Under the pieces are notes generated by a model, which saw only the letters and a program-made list of their open reading frames with translations, did no database searches and was not told where the DNA came from. Shown here in pieces: positions 28,767-38,996 of a stretch of 64,000 bases of DNA (the stretch's first letter is position 1; every line of letters begins with the position of its first letter). Made by a program: the position numbers and the translations under genes. The stretch comes from Gordonia lacunae (GTDB lineage: Bacteria; Actinomycetota; Actinomycetes; Mycobacteriales; Mycobacteriaceae), in the NCBI RefSeq assembly GCF_002149015.1, contig NZ_NGFO01000009.1:50-64049 (forward strand), written 5' to 3'.

Positions 28767-29771
28767 ATGACCGAGACCACCCCCCTGCACTCACCGGCCG
28801 ACATGGCCGAACTCGACCGCGAACGCCGGATGGGCGGGTTGGGCACCGAGACCACCGCCCGGGAGATCCGTCGCATCAGCCTGGCCGACCTGGACAACCG
28901 CCGCGACGAGATCGCCGATCAACTCTGGTCGGCTGCAACCGACATCGGCTTCTTCCAGGTGATCGACCACGGTATCGACCTGGTGGCGGTGGACCACGCG
29001 TTCGACATGTCCGCCCGGTTCTTCGCACTGCCCCGCGACGTCAAGGAGAAGTACCCGCTCAAGAAGGGACAGAACGCCGGCTGGGAGTACCGCACCCAGG
29101 TCCGCCCGTCCATCGGGACCCCGGACCAGAAGGAGTCCTACCAGTTCACCCGCCCCCGCATGGAGGGCTTGTGGCCCACCGAGGACGAGCTGGCCGGATT
29201 CCGGGCCACCATCGAGGATTTCGAGCACCGGTGCTGGTCGCTGGCAATGACCCTGCTCAGCCGTTTCGCCGAGCGCCTCGGTCTCGAGCAGGATTTCTTC
29301 ACGAGGGCGCACGACCCCTCGTCGGACACCTACCAGAGCACCCTGCGGCTGCTGCACTACTATGCGTTCCCCGAGGAGCTACTGGAGACCGAGAACAGCT
29401 GGCGCGCAGGCGCACACACCGACTTCGACGCGCTGACCCTGCTGTTCCAGCGGTCCGGACAGGGCGGCCTCCAGGTGCTGCCGGGGGCCGAGGCCGACGG
29501 CCAGGCCTGGACGTCGGTCGAACCGTCCGACGACGCCATCACCTGCAACATCGGTGACATGCTGATGCGCTGGTCCGACGACCGGTTGCCGTCGAACTTC
29601 CACCGCGTGCGGGCTCCCCGCCGGGGTGAGTACACCGGTCCGCGGTACACGCTCGCGTACTTCGCACAGGCGAACTCCGATGTGCTGATCGAGAGCGCCG
29701 GCGGGACCTACCCGCCGATCACCGCTGCCGACTATCTCGCCCAGCGCATCGCCGCGAACTTCGCGAAGTGA
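28767..29771 (+). CDS. 2-oxoglutarate/Fe(II)-dependent oxygenase, isopenicillin-N-synthase-like (B)
   Basis: 334 residues. N-domain with GFFQVIDHGIDL and the Fe(II) triad H217-x-D219 (GAHTDFDAL) and H279 (SNFHRV). It is clearly a distant paralogue of oxygenase A in the same cluster, not a recent duplicate. ATG 28767 has gtgagga 5 nt upstream; a GTG at 28755 in frame is part of that site. Its stop overlaps the amidohydrolase GTG by 4 nt, so the two products are probably made together and may act in sequence on one imported compound. Confidence 0.88.
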   Translation: MTETTPLHSPADMAELDRERRMGGLGTETTAREIRRISLADLDNRRDEIADQLWSAATDIGFFQVIDHGIDLVAVDHAFDMSARFFALPRDVKEKYPLKKGQNAGWEYRTQVRPSIGTPDQKESYQFTRPRMEGLWPTEDELAGFRATIEDFEHRCWSLAMTLLSRFAERLGLEQDFFTRAHDPSSDTYQSTLRLLHYYAFPEELLETENSWRAGAHTDFDALTLLFQRSGQGGLQVLPGAEADGQAWTSVEPSDDAITCNIGDMLMRWSDDRLPSNFHRVRAPRRGEYTGPRYTLAYFAQANSDVLIESAGGTYPPITAADYLAQRIAANFAK

Positions 29772-31102
29772 GGGACGCGCACTCGTCCGGGGCCGCCGCC
29801 ACCACGGCGGCCCCGGCCTTCCGCGACGTCACGGTCTACACCGCCGGCGCATGGCGATCGCACTGCGACATCAACATCGTCGACGGCGTGGTCAGCTCGG
29901 TCGAACCGACCACCCGTCCGGGTGCGGGCACCGGCGGATACGTGATCCCCGGGTTCGTCAACACCCACACCCATCTCCAGCAGACGCTCATGCGCGGTGT
30001 CGCCGAGTGCACACCGCTGCTCGAATGGCTGCTCGCCGTGGGTGAGGAGTCCGTGGCCATCACGCCCGAGCGGGCCTACCTCGCCGCCGTGTCCGCCTGT
30101 CTCGAGCTGTTGCGGTCGGGCACGACGACGGTGGTCGAACACATGTGGCCGCATACGTCAGCCGACGTGCATGATGCCGTCGTCCGGGCGTTGCGCGACA
30201 CCGGGATCCGCGCGATCCTGGGCCGCGGGATCGCGGATCGGCCCGACCCGACCCGCAAGTGGGGGTTCGAGCCGCGGCTCATGCAGCCACTCGGCGAGGT
30301 TCTCGAGCACGTCGATCACCTTCGGAACGAGGTCGCCGGGTCCCGGATCTCGATGGCGCTGGCGGTACCCAACCCCAGGTCGGTCACCGATGCCGGGATG
30401 CGGACGATCCGCCAGTTCGCCGAGGACCGCGACCTGACGGTGTCGATCCACCTGCTCGAGACCCGCACCGACGAGCAGATGTGTCTGCAACACACCGGGT
30501 TCGGAGCTGTCGACCACCTGGACCGGAACGGTTTCCTGTGGGACCGGGTCCTCGCCGTCCACTGCGTCGAGCTCGACGACGCCGGCCGGCGGACCCTGGC
30601 AGCCCGGGGTGTCGCGGTGTCGCACAACCCGTTGTCGAACATGCGGCTGGGAAGCGGGGTGGCCCCGGTACCGGCGATGCTGGAACGCGGACTCGCCGTC
30701 GGCCTGGGTGTCGACGGCGCCGCGAGCAACGACACCCAGGACATGATGACGACACTGCGTATCGCCGCCTACCTCCAGCGCGCCGTCCATCGACGCGCCG
30801 ACCTCCTCGGCTACGCCGAGATGCTCGACATCGCCTGCGGCGGAGCCAACTCGGCCCTCGGTCTGCCGCCGGTGGTCGGCGGGGTCACGGTGGGTGGACC
30901 GGCGGACCTGACCCTGGTGCGCTTCGATCGCGACTACGCCACGCTCCCCGTTCGCGATCCCGGTGCATCGTTGCTCACCACCGGGTCGAGGTCCATCGTC
31001 GACACGGTGATGGTCGGCGGCGAGATCCTCGTCGAGGACGGACGCAACACCAGGGTCGACGAGGCGGAGTTCACCGAACAGCTGGCCGCGCTGGCCGTCT
31101 GA
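29768..31102 (+). CDS. ATZ/TRZ-family amidohydrolase (aminohydrolase/deaminase)
   Basis: 444 residues, COG0402-type metal-dependent hydrolase. Metal ligands: H67-x-H69 (NTHTHLQQ), a histidine in SIHLLETRTDEQM, a histidine in AVHCVELDDAG, and D316 in GVDGAASND. The family removes amino or chloro groups from purines, pyrimidines and triazines (guanine/8-oxoguanine deaminase, TrzN, MtaD). GTG 29768 overlaps the upstream oxygenase stop. It closes the plus arm of the divergon and supports a nitrogen-heterocycle pathway; the specific substrate remains open. Confidence 0.9.
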   Translation: MRDAHSSGAAATTAAPAFRDVTVYTAGAWRSHCDINIVDGVVSSVEPTTRPGAGTGGYVIPGFVNTHTHLQQTLMRGVAECTPLLEWLLAVGEESVAITPERAYLAAVSACLELLRSGTTTVVEHMWPHTSADVHDAVVRALRDTGIRAILGRGIADRPDPTRKWGFEPRLMQPLGEVLEHVDHLRNEVAGSRISMALAVPNPRSVTDAGMRTIRQFAEDRDLTVSIHLLETRTDEQMCLQHTGFGAVDHLDRNGFLWDRVLAVHCVELDDAGRRTLAARGVAVSHNPLSNMRLGSGVAPVPAMLERGLAVGLGVDGAASNDTQDMMTTLRIAAYLQRAVHRRADLLGYAEMLDIACGGANSALGLPPVVGGVTVGGPADLTLVRFDRDYATLPVRDPGASLLTTGSRSIVDTVMVGGEILVEDGRNTRVDEAEFTEQLAALAV

Positions 31103-31120
31103 GTCGAGGAACGACCAGAT

Positions 31121-31220
31121 CGTCGACTGTGCAGCCGATTTCGTCGACTGTGCAGCACATTTCGCCGACTGTGCAGCCGATTCCGTCGACTGTGCAGCCG
31201 ATTCCGTCGACTGTGCGCTG
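31121..31220. repeat. 21-bp tandem repeats, five units
   Basis: CGTCGACTGTGC (third copy CGCCGACTGTGC) recurs at 31121, 31142, 31163, 31184 and 31205, exactly 21 bp apart, with unit CGTCGACTGTGCAGCCGATT plus one base. The array begins 18 nt after the amidohydrolase stop and fills most of the gap to the convergent mazG. It shares its core with the array at 43579-43872. Confidence 0.9.
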
Positions 31221-31253
31221 ACCGTTCCTTGCTCGCAGCGATCGGGGAGCTGG

Positions 31254-32162
31254 TCAGGCCGGGTTCTCGTCGAGGACGGCTGCCCATGCCTCCGGCGAGT
31301 CGAGAGTCACGCCCCGCTCGGCAGCGCGCTTCTCGGCCGCCCGTACGTCGGCCATCAACGCGAGCGCGCGGTCTCGCGCCTGCGCCTCGACGCTGTCGTC
31401 ACCTGCGGTCACCGTCACGGTGAGAGTCTCCGCCGGGATGGTGTCGACGGGATAGTGCGCCGCGGTGAGCCGTTCGAGCACCTTCTGCAGCAGCGCGAGA
31501 GCGGGCTGGGTGGTCGCCACCCCGTCGAGCACCGAACCGCGGCGCTTCTCGGCTGCCTTGCGTTCTTCCCATTCCCGGATCTGCGTCTGGAGGTCCGAGT
31601 GGGCCCCGGACAGCACACCGGGGGTACGGCCCGAGACCTTGGCGGTGAAACTGCGGGCGACATCGTCGATGTCGAACGGGGCGGCGGGATCGTCGGCGGC
31701 GATCCGCGCATGGAACAGCACCTGCAGCAGTAGATCTCCGAGTTCTTCGCGGAGCTCGACGGGGTCGCCGGCCTCGATGGCGTCGAGGAGCTCGTAGACC
31801 TCTTCGAGCAGATAGCGGCGCAGCGAGTGGTGCGTCTGCGTGCTCTCCCACGGCCCGTTCCGCCGCAAGGTGTCCATCAGCGCCACGGACTCCAGCAGCG
31901 CCGTTCCCGCAACGCTCGGCGCGGCGATGACCTCCTCACCGCGCTCGATACGTGCGCGGACGAGCGGATGGTCGGGGTCGGTGCTGACGAGCACCGACCC
32001 GGGCGTGGCGGTCGTCTCGTCGAACACCGGTTCCACGGAGTCGAACTCCCACAGCATCGCCGCCGGCACGTCCTCGGTCACCCGCACCGGTCCGGACAGA
32101 CATCTGCGCGCGCGGATGGGGATCAGGTCTGGCCGTGCCGGATCCAGCAGCACCACCGTCAT
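31254..32162 (-). CDS. mazG: Nucleoside triphosphate pyrophosphohydrolase MazG
   Basis: 302 residues. The MazG helical domain has the Mg2+-binding EExxE and ExxD pattern in RYLLEEVYELLDAI and LREELGDLLLQVLFHARIA. The first ~95 residues are the divergent N-terminal extension found in mycobacterial MazG (Rv1021). It hydrolyses (d)NTPs, including damaged ones, to monophosphates. It lies 126 nt downstream of mfd on the same strand, as in M. tuberculosis. Confidence 0.92.
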   Translation of the reverse strand: MTVVLLDPARPDLIPIRARRCLSGPVRVTEDVPAAMLWEFDSVEPVFDETTATPGSVLVSTDPDHPLVRARIERGEEVIAAPSVAGTALLESVALMDTLRRNGPWESTQTHHSLRRYLLEEVYELLDAIEAGDPVELREELGDLLLQVLFHARIAADDPAAPFDIDDVARSFTAKVSGRTPGVLSGAHSDLQTQIREWEERKAAEKRRGSVLDGVATTQPALALLQKVLERLTAAHYPVDTIPAETLTVTVTAGDDSVEAQARDRALALMADVRAAEKRAAERGVTLDSPEAWAAVLDENPA

Positions 32163-32288
32163 TCGTCGTACGCCCTTTCTCGACCCCCGCCGTCTCGATC
32201 AACTCATCCCCCACTCCGGGAGGGCTCCGTGGAGTGTCAACGATGATCCATCGTCCTCCGCCCGGCCCGGACGGGTGGTGTCAGCGGC

Positions 32289-35200
32289 TCATCCGAGCGG
32301 CTCCGGTCGCAGCTGGGTGAGGAACGTCGTCAGGTACTCGATCAGCTCGTCGTCGCGCAGACGCGCCGATCCGACGCCTCCGGTGCGCGGGATCGGCAGC
32401 GTGACCACCGATGTGGTCGCCCGATAGGTGGCCGAGGAGTACAGGCGACGCAGCCGGACCTGCTCGCTGTCGAGCAGCGACAACGGCGAGATCTTGACGC
32501 CCTGACCGGCGAGGCCGATCTCGGCGATCCCCCGCTCCCGGCACCGCAACCGCAGCCGGGCGATCGACGCGAGGCGAGTGGTCTCCACCGGCGGCGGACC
32601 GTACCGGTCATTGAGTTCGACGAGGACCGAGTCCACCGCGGCGTCGTCGGTCGCCGACGCGAGCTTGCGGTACGCCTCGAGGCGCAGGCGATCGGAGTCG
32701 ACGTACTCGACCGGGATGTGCGCGTCGACGGGCAGATCGATGCGCACCTCCCCCGTCTCGCGTGATTCGACCGGTTTCCCGTCCGCGGCAGCGCGATACG
32801 CCTCCACCGCCTCGCCGACCAGACGAACGTAGAGATCGAATCCGACACCGGCCACGTGTCCGGACTGCTCGGCGCCCAACACATTTCCGGCGCCGCGCAA
32901 CTCGAGATCCTTCAGTGCCACCGCCATGCCCGCGCCGAGCTCGTTGTTCTGCGCGATCGTCGCTAGCCGGTCGTACGCGGTCTCCGTGAGCGGCCGGTCG
33001 GGACTGTAGAGCAGGTACGCGTACCCACGCTCACGACTTCGGCCGACGCGACCGCGCAGCTGGTGCAGCTGCGAGAGACCGAGGTTCTCGGCACGGTCGA
33101 CGATCAGGGTGTTGGCGTTCGAGATGTCCAGGCCCGTCTCGATGATCGTCGTGCAGACCAGCACGTCGTACTCGCGATTCCAGAACCCCGACACCGTTCG
33201 TTCGAGCTGGTCCTCGCCCATCTGACCGTGTGCGACGACGACTCTCGCCTCCGGAACCATCGCGGCGATGTCCTTGGCCATCTTGTCGATGGTCGAGACG
33301 CGGTTGTGCACGTAGAACACCTGGCCGTCGCGCAGCAGTTCGCGACGGATGGCGGCGGCGACCTGTTTGGGCGCATAGGCGCCGACGTAGGTCAGGACCG
33401 GATGCCGTTCCTCGGGCGGGGTGAGGATCGTCGACATCTCCCGGATGCCGGCCATCGACATCTCGAGTGTGCGCGGGATCGGGGTCGCCGACATCGTCAG
33501 CACGTCGACGTGGGTGCGCAGCGACTTGATGTGCTCCTTGTGCTCCACACCGAAGCGCTGCTCTTCGTCGACGATGACGAGTCCGAGGTCTTTCCAGACG
33601 ATCCCGGTCTGCAGGAGGCGGTGGGTACCGATGACGACATCCACCTCGCCCTTGGACATCGCCTGGGTGATCTCGCGGGATTCCTTGGCGTCGGTGAACC
33701 GCGACAGGCCGCGCACCCGCACCGGGAATCCGCTCATCCGCTCGGTGAAGGTCTGCAGATGTTGTTGCGCCAGAATGGTCGTCGGGACGAGGACAGCGAC
33801 CTGCTTGCCGTCCTGCACGGCCTTGAAGGCGGCGCGGACCGCGATCTCGGTCTTGCCGTAACCGACGTCGCCGACCACGACGCGGTCCATCGGGACCGCC
33901 CGCTCCATGTCGGCCTTGACCTCGGCGATGACCGTGAGCTGATCCACGGTCTCGGTGAAGTCGAAAGCGTCTTCCATCTCCTGCTGCCACGGCGTGTCGG
34001 GACCGAATGCGTGTCCGGGCGCGGCGTGGCGGGCGGCGTAGAGTTGGACGAGCTCGCCGGCGATCTCACGAACGGCCTTGCGCGCCTTGCGCTTCGTGTT
34101 CTGCCAGTCCGACCCGCCGAGCTTCGACAGCGACGGCTGTTCGCCGCCCACATAGCGGGAGAGCTGGTCGAGCGCATCCATCGGTACATACAGCCGGTCG
34201 GCCGGCTGCCCACGTTTGCTCGAGGCGTACTCCAGCACGAGGTACTCACGCCGGGCACCGGAGACGGTCCGTTCGATCATCTCGACGAACTTGCCGATGC
34301 CGTGCTGGTCGTGCACCACGAGGTCGCCCGCGGCCAGGGCGAGCGGATCGACCTGGTTGCGCCGCTTGGCCGGCAGGCGCCGGCCGTCCCGGACGTTGGC
34401 GACCCGCGTACCGGTGAGGTCGGCTTCGGCCACCACGACGAGTCCCGCATCGGGACATACGATCCCGGCGCGCAGCGGGGCGCAGAACACGGTGACCTCA
34501 CCGGGCTCCGGACGGTGCCCGGGTTCGGCGATCACGTGCGGCACCTCGGCGTCGGACAGCCGCTCTGCGACGCGCTGCGCGGTACCCTTGCCCGCCACCA
34601 CGATCGCCGCGGTCTTGCCGTCCGAGACGTGCGCGCGCAACTGCGCGAAGGTCGCCGCGATCTCGCGGTCGTCGCCCCGAGGTGCGGGGCCGGGGGCCAG
34701 GTCGAGTTCGAGTTCGTCACCGCTGCCGGTCGCGAGCGGACTCAGCGTCCACCAGCGACGTCCGGCGTCGAGCGTCGCTGTCCGCACCTCGTCGAGCGGG
34801 CGGTACGCGCTGGCCTGCAGATCGATGCCGAGGCTTGCCGAGGACCTGCCGTCGATCGGGGCGCCGGCGCCCATGGCGGCCGCGGTCCACGACGCCTCGA
34901 GGAACTCCGCACCCGTCTTCGACAGGTCCGAGGCACGGGTCCGCACCTTCTCCGGGTCGAGGATGAGCACCCGGGTGCCGTCGGGCACCACCTCGGTCAG
35001 CAACTGCATGCCACCGTCGACGAGCGCGGGGATCAGCGCCTCCATCCCCTCGACCGGAATGCCCTCGGCGAGCTTGCCGAGCATCTCGGCGAGGGTCGGG
35101 TCGTCGGCGTTGCTCACCGCCAGATCGCCGGCGCGCGTGCGGACCTTCTCGGTCAGGAGCAGCTCACGGCAGGGGTGGATCCGGACCTCGCTGGTCTCGA

Positions 35201-35870
35201 CCTCGGGCTGACTGCGCTGGTCGGCGACCGAGAACGCGCGCATCTCGGTGATCTCGTCGCCCCAGAACTCCACGCGCACCGGATGGTCCGCGGTGGTCGG
35301 GAACACGTCGAGAATGCCGCCGCGCACCGCGAATTCGCCGCGGCGCCCGACCATGTCGACGCGCTCGTAGGCCATCTCGACGAGCTGCGACAGCAGCGCG
35401 TCGAAGTCGACCTCGATGCCCTCGCGCAAGGTCACGGTCGCGACGTCGCCGAGCCCGGGGGCCATCGGCTGGACGAGAGAGCGAACGGTGGTCACGACGA
35501 CCCGCAACGGGGTGTCGCCCGGGTTGGCGAGGCGGTGCAACACGGCGAGTCGCTGGCCCACGGTGTCCGCGCTCGGGGACAGGCGCTCGTGCGGCAGTGT
35601 CTCCCACGACGGGAACTGCGCGACGGCGTCGGCATCGTCGAGGAGCTCGGCGAGTTCGGCGGTCAGATCGTCGGCCTCGCGGCCGTTGGCCGACACGACG
35701 AGGAGCGGGGACTCGGCACCGGCGACCAGGCACGAGACGAGGAACGGCCGTGCGGCGTCGGGTGCGGTGATGTCCAGCCGACGCTCGTTCCGGTGCGTGT
35801 GCACCTCGCGGAAGGACTTGTCCGCACACGCGAGCGCGGCCAGACCGGACAGAGCAGACTGCGTCGACAC
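32289..35870 (-). CDS. mfd: Transcription-repair coupling factor
   Basis: 1193 residues, full length. UvrB-homology N-domain, RNA-polymerase-interaction domain ([16 protein letters not shown]), superfamily 2 translocase with Walker [19 protein letters not shown] and DEEQ box [14 protein letters not shown], motif [20 protein letters not shown], and a C-terminal regulatory domain. Mfd removes stalled RNA polymerase and recruits UvrA for repair. GTG 35870 ([13 protein letters not shown]) is chosen; the open frame continues about 190 codons upstream but there overlaps the divergent acetyltransferase and is not Mfd-like. Confidence 0.96.
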   Translation of the reverse strand: MSTQSALSGLAALACADKSFREVHTHRNERRLDITAPDAARPFLVSCLVAGAESPLLVVSANGREADDLTAELAELLDDADAVAQFPSWETLPHERLSPSADTVGQRLAVLHRLANPGDTPLRVVVTTVRSLVQPMAPGLGDVATVTLREGIEVDFDALLSQLVEMAYERVDMVGRRGEFAVRGGILDVFPTTADHPVRVEFWGDEITEMRAFSVADQRSQPEVETSEVRIHPCRELLLTEKVRTRAGDLAVSNADDPTLAEMLGKLAEGIPVEGMEALIPALVDGGMQLLTEVVPDGTRVLILDPEKVRTRASDLSKTGAEFLEASWTAAAMGAGAPIDGRSSASLGIDLQASAYRPLDEVRTATLDAGRRWWTLSPLATGSGDELELDLAPGPAPRGDDREIAATFAQLRAHVSDGKTAAIVVAGKGTAQRVAERLSDAEVPHVIAEPGHRPEPGEVTVFCAPLRAGIVCPDAGLVVVAEADLTGTRVANVRDGRRLPAKRRNQVDPLALAAGDLVVHDQHGIGKFVEMIERTVSGARREYLVLEYASSKRGQPADRLYVPMDALDQLSRYVGGEQPSLSKLGGSDWQNTKRKARKAVREIAGELVQLYAARHAAPGHAFGPDTPWQQEMEDAFDFTETVDQLTVIAEVKADMERAVPMDRVVVGDVGYGKTEIAVRAAFKAVQDGKQVAVLVPTTILAQQHLQTFTERMSGFPVRVRGLSRFTDAKESREITQAMSKGEVDVVIGTHRLLQTGIVWKDLGLVIVDEEQRFGVEHKEHIKSLRTHVDVLTMSATPIPRTLEMSMAGIREMSTILTPPEERHPVLTYVGAYAPKQVAAAIRRELLRDGQVFYVHNRVSTIDKMAKDIAAMVPEARVVVAHGQMGEDQLERTVSGFWNREYDVLVCTTIIETGLDISNANTLIVDRAENLGLSQLHQLRGRVGRSRERGYAYLLYSPDRPLTETAYDRLATIAQNNELGAGMAVALKDLELRGAGNVLGAEQSGHVAGVGFDLYVRLVGEAVEAYRAAADGKPVESRETGEVRIDLPVDAHIPVEYVDSDRLRLEAYRKLASATDDAAVDSVLVELNDRYGPPPVETTRLASIARLRLRCRERGIAEIGLAGQGVKISPLSLLDSEQVRLRRLYSSATYRATTSVVTLPIPRTGGVGSARLRDDELIEYLTTFLTQLRPEPLG

Positions 35871-35960
35871 TCCGTCGATTCTATGGGTCGACGATCCGCC
35901 GGTCCCCGCCCGGTCAGCAGGAGTTCTCGCAGTCGGCGCAGCTGTCCTACCCTCGTCGGC

Positions 35961-36536
35961 ATGAGCGAGCGCGTACCCGAGGCACCAGCGACCCCGATCC
36001 GGGTGACCGACGCCACGATCGACGACTGCGAGGCCGTTGCCGACATCTACGCCCACTACGTGCAGAACACCGTCGCGACCTTCGACTATCTGGTCCCGTC
36101 CCTGGCCCAGTGGCAGGCCAAGCACGCCGCGATCACGGCCGCGGGCCGGCCCTTCGTGGTGGCACGCGCGGTCGACGACGGCGTCGAGCGAGTCGTCGGC
36201 TACGCCTACCTCGGGACCTTCCGGACGATGCCCGCCTACGACCTGTCGACCGAGGACTCCATCTATGTCCGGCCCGGTCAGGGCGGACGCGGGATCGGTA
36301 CCGCGCTCATGGCGGCGTTGCTCGAACGCGCGAACCCGGACAACGTCCGCCAGATCGTCGCGGTCATCGCCGCGACGGGTGGTGACGGGTCGATCGCACT
36401 GCACCGGCGGTTCGGCTTCGACGAGGTGGGCCGTCTGCGCGCCATCGGCCACAAGGCCGAGCAGTGGATCGACTGTGTCTACATGCAGAAGGACCTGTGG
36501 CCGGACGGCGACGCCCCCGCCGGCACCGACGGCTGA
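35961..36536 (+). CDS. GNAT N-acetyltransferase, phosphinothricin acetyltransferase-like
   Basis: 191 residues. PAT-type start [20 protein letters not shown] with [10 protein letters not shown], the acetyl-CoA loop [19 protein letters not shown], and the terminal [19 protein letters not shown]. It probably N-acetylates a small amine such as phosphinothricin, methionine sulfoximine or an amino-acid analogue. ATG 35961 is divergent from mfd, 90 nt away. A much longer open frame upstream on this strand is the antisense of mfd and is not coding. Confidence 0.85.
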   Translation: MSERVPEAPATPIRVTDATIDDCEAVADIYAHYVQNTVATFDYLVPSLAQWQAKHAAITAAGRPFVVARAVDDGVERVVGYAYLGTFRTMPAYDLSTEDSIYVRPGQGGRGIGTALMAALLERANPDNVRQIVAVIAATGGDGSIALHRRFGFDEVGRLRAIGHKAEQWIDCVYMQKDLWPDGDAPAGTDG

Positions 36537-36575
36537 CGGCGGGCGACCCGGGCTCCCGCGGGTTCGCCGCGGACG

Positions 36576-38159
36576 TCACCGATCCAGCCCGGCGGCCTCG
36601 GCCGCCGCGTCGGCGAGCCCGACACCGGTGCCCTCGTAGATGTGGAACGCCACATCGGCGCCGCGCTGGAGCAGTTCGTCGCGTTCGTCGTCGTATTGCG
36701 CGACCACGGCCACCGTCCCGGTGACGCCGAGTTCCTCGATCCGCTCGAGCGCCACCAGATTCGAGCCGTGGAAGGGCATCGCCAGGACCAGCAGTTCGAG
36801 CTCGTGGACGCCGACGGCGCGGTCCCAGAAGTCGGTCTCGGTGGCGTCGGCGTCGAGCACGCGGACGCCGCGCCCGGCCAGTTCGCTCGCCTTGAGCGGG
36901 TCGTTCTCCACGCCGATCACCGAAAGCCCGTATTCGTCGGCCAACCGCTCGTACACCGAGTGCCCGACGCGGCCCATTCCGAGGACGAGCACCCGCGCCG
37001 GTGCCAGCACGATCGGGGCGTCGTCGGGGTGCCTGCGGGCCGCGGCCGTGGTCGGGACGAACGCCGACAACCGGGTCACCAGGCCGGAACCGCGGCGATT
37101 GAGCAGGGTGGAGAACACGAAGCTCCCCGCGACCGCCACCGATGTCACCACCAGCCAGTCCGCACCGATGATCCCCGCTCCCACCCCGGTCGCGATCACG
37201 ATCAGCCCGAACTCCGAGAAGTTCGCCAAGGCGAGTCCGGTCAGGATCGACGTCCGGCGACGCAGGCCGAACAGGGACAGGACCAGCGTGTACACCGCGC
37301 CCTCGAACGGCAGGAGGACGATCAGGAGCAGGCCGAGCAGAACCGTTTCGGTCGTGGGCGTGACGTGCAGCCCGATCGACACGAAGAAGCCGACCAGGAG
37401 CAGTTCACGGAGCCCGAACAGCGTGCGCGACAACTCCCCTGCTCGCGGATGCGACGCCAGCAGGACCCCGACGATCATCGCGCCGAAATCGCCTTTCACA
37501 CCGACGGATTCGAAGAGCCAGTAACCCGGTACGAGGGCCATCACGATCCCGAACAGGGTTTGCAGCTCACCGTGACCGAGCATGTTCCACAGCCGGCGGA
37601 CGATCCACGCACCGGGGATCAACAGCAGAAGGGCCAGCGCCCACGGGCTGGGCGGTTCACCCTGCATCGCGGTGAGGTAGACGACGGCGACGATGTCCTG
37701 GAGGACGAGGACACCGATGGCGATCCGGCCGTACAGCGAGTGTGACTCGGAGCGCTCGTCCAGTACCTGGACGACGAACACCGTACTCGAGAAGGACAGC
37801 GCAAAACCCAACAGCGCGAGCGTCTCCCAGTCCTCGCCGGCAAGCATGGGCACACCGACCGCCCCCAGGATGCCGAGGAAGCCCATCGTGAGACCGAGGA
37901 TGACGAGGAGGTTCACCCCGGTGGTGACGACCACCTCGCGCCGGAGCAGCATCCGTACATCGAGTTTCAGTCCGATGGTGAACAGCAGGATGGTGACACC
38001 CAGTTCGGCCATCGTGTCGACGATCGGCAGTTCGTCGATTCCCGGTGCGTGCAAGATGAATCCGGCGGCGAGGTAGCCGACCAGGGTCGGCAGGTGCGCC
38101 ACGCGCGCGAGGAAACCGCAGCCGAAGATGACGACCAGGTAGATGCCGACGGTCTCCAT
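36576..38159 (-). CDS. CPA2 cation:proton antiporter with C-terminal TrkA-N (RCK) domain
   Basis: 527 residues. About 11-12 membrane segments over residues 1-375, including LPTLVGYLAAGFIL and VTILLFTIGLKLDVRMLLR, resemble KefB/YbaL exchangers. The C-terminal NAD-binding RCK domain begins around ARVLVLGMGRVGHSVYERL (residue ~395). It likely exchanges K+ or Na+ for protons under nucleotide control. The ATG follows a gagg site at 9 nt. It is convergent with the GNAT gene (39-nt gap) and lies downstream of the TetR gene on the same strand. Confidence 0.87.
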   Translation of the reverse strand: METVGIYLVVIFGCGFLARVAHLPTLVGYLAAGFILHAPGIDELPIVDTMAELGVTILLFTIGLKLDVRMLLRREVVVTTGVNLLVILGLTMGFLGILGAVGVPMLAGEDWETLALLGFALSFSSTVFVVQVLDERSESHSLYGRIAIGVLVLQDIVAVVYLTAMQGEPPSPWALALLLLIPGAWIVRRLWNMLGHGELQTLFGIVMALVPGYWLFESVGVKGDFGAMIVGVLLASHPRAGELSRTLFGLRELLLVGFFVSIGLHVTPTTETVLLGLLLIVLLPFEGAVYTLVLSLFGLRRRTSILTGLALANFSEFGLIVIATGVGAGIIGADWLVVTSVAVAGSFVFSTLLNRRGSGLVTRLSAFVPTTAAARRHPDDAPIVLAPARVLVLGMGRVGHSVYERLADEYGLSVIGVENDPLKASELAGRGVRVLDADATETDFWDRAVGVHELELLVLAMPFHGSNLVALERIEELGVTGTVAVVAQYDDERDELLQRGADVAFHIYEGTGVGLADAAAEAAGLDR

Positions 38160-38274
38160 CTCCGGCGGCCTCAGCGGCGAGCGGAGTTCGGCCGGTCAGC
38201 GCCACACGGAATCGACATCGGTTGATCCTTCCGGCCGGGAGACGCAGAGTGAATCAACAATAGATGCGTGCGGG

Positions 38275-38976
38275 TCAGGCGTCGTCGACCCTTGTCCGCT
38301 TCAGCGATTCGACGTAGTCCGGTCCGACGAGCGCGGGATCGGGCTCGAGCCGCGTGAGACCGTTCCAGCACAGGTTGACCAGGTGGGCCGCCACGACCTC
38401 CTTCGACGGCTCGCGCACGTCGAGCCACCACTGCGCGGTGACCGACACCATCCCGACCAGCGCCTGGGCGTAGAGCGGAGCGAGTGCCGGATCGAATCCG
38501 CGCCGTTCGAAGTCGTTGGCCAGGATGTGCTCGACCTGACTGATCGCGTCGTTCAGGAGACTCGAGTACGTCGCCGTCTCACCGGTCCCGGCGGTGCTGT
38601 CCCCGCGGACCAGGATGCGGAAACCGTCCGTGCGCTCCTCCATGTACGTCAACAGTGCGAGCGCGACCTGCTGGATGCGGTACAGCGACCGGTTCTTCGA
38701 CAGCGATGAGGTGACCATCTCGAGCAGGGTCTCCATCTCGCGGTCGACGACGACCGCGTACAACCCCTCCTTGCCACCGAAGTGCTCGTAGACGATCGGC
38801 TTCGATACGCCGGCCCGCTGTGCGATCTCCTCGATCGACGTGCCCTCGAAGCCGCGCTCGGCGAACAGTCCGCGAGCGACTTCGATGAGCTGCAACCGGC
38901 GTTGTGCGCCGGTCATCCGCGCCCGGGGCGCGCGCTGCACCTCGGCCGAACCCTCCGCTGGACGCCCGATAGCCAT
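38275..38976 (-). CDS. TetR-family regulator (Rv1019-like)
   Basis: 233 residues. Helix-turn-helix in RRLQLIEVARGLFAERGF and EEIAQRAGVSKPIVYEHFG, with ligand domain AQALVGMVSVTAQWWLDVRE. Position and orientation relative to mfd and glmU match Rv1019. ATG 38976 is preceded at 20 nt by the VKOR-like gene stop; the frame continues into that gene but the TetR homology begins here. It may be co-transcribed with the VKOR-like gene. Target genes are unknown. Confidence 0.88.
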   Translation of the reverse strand: MAIGRPAEGSAEVQRAPRARMTGAQRRLQLIEVARGLFAERGFEGTSIEEIAQRAGVSKPIVYEHFGGKEGLYAVVVDREMETLLEMVTSSLSKNRSLYRIQQVALALLTYMEERTDGFRILVRGDSTAGTGETATYSSLLNDAISQVEHILANDFERRGFDPALAPLYAQALVGMVSVTAQWWLDVREPSKEVVAAHLVNLCWNGLTRLEPDPALVGPDYVESLKRTRVDDA

Positions 38977-38996
38977 GGCCCCCAGCGTAGAGGTGT

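Noticed and set aside
33063..36536. 1157-codon open frame on the plus strand opposite mfd
   Set aside because: It is the antisense of mfd; high GC leaves the opposite frame open. Only its last 191 codons (from ATG 35961) are a real GNAT gene.
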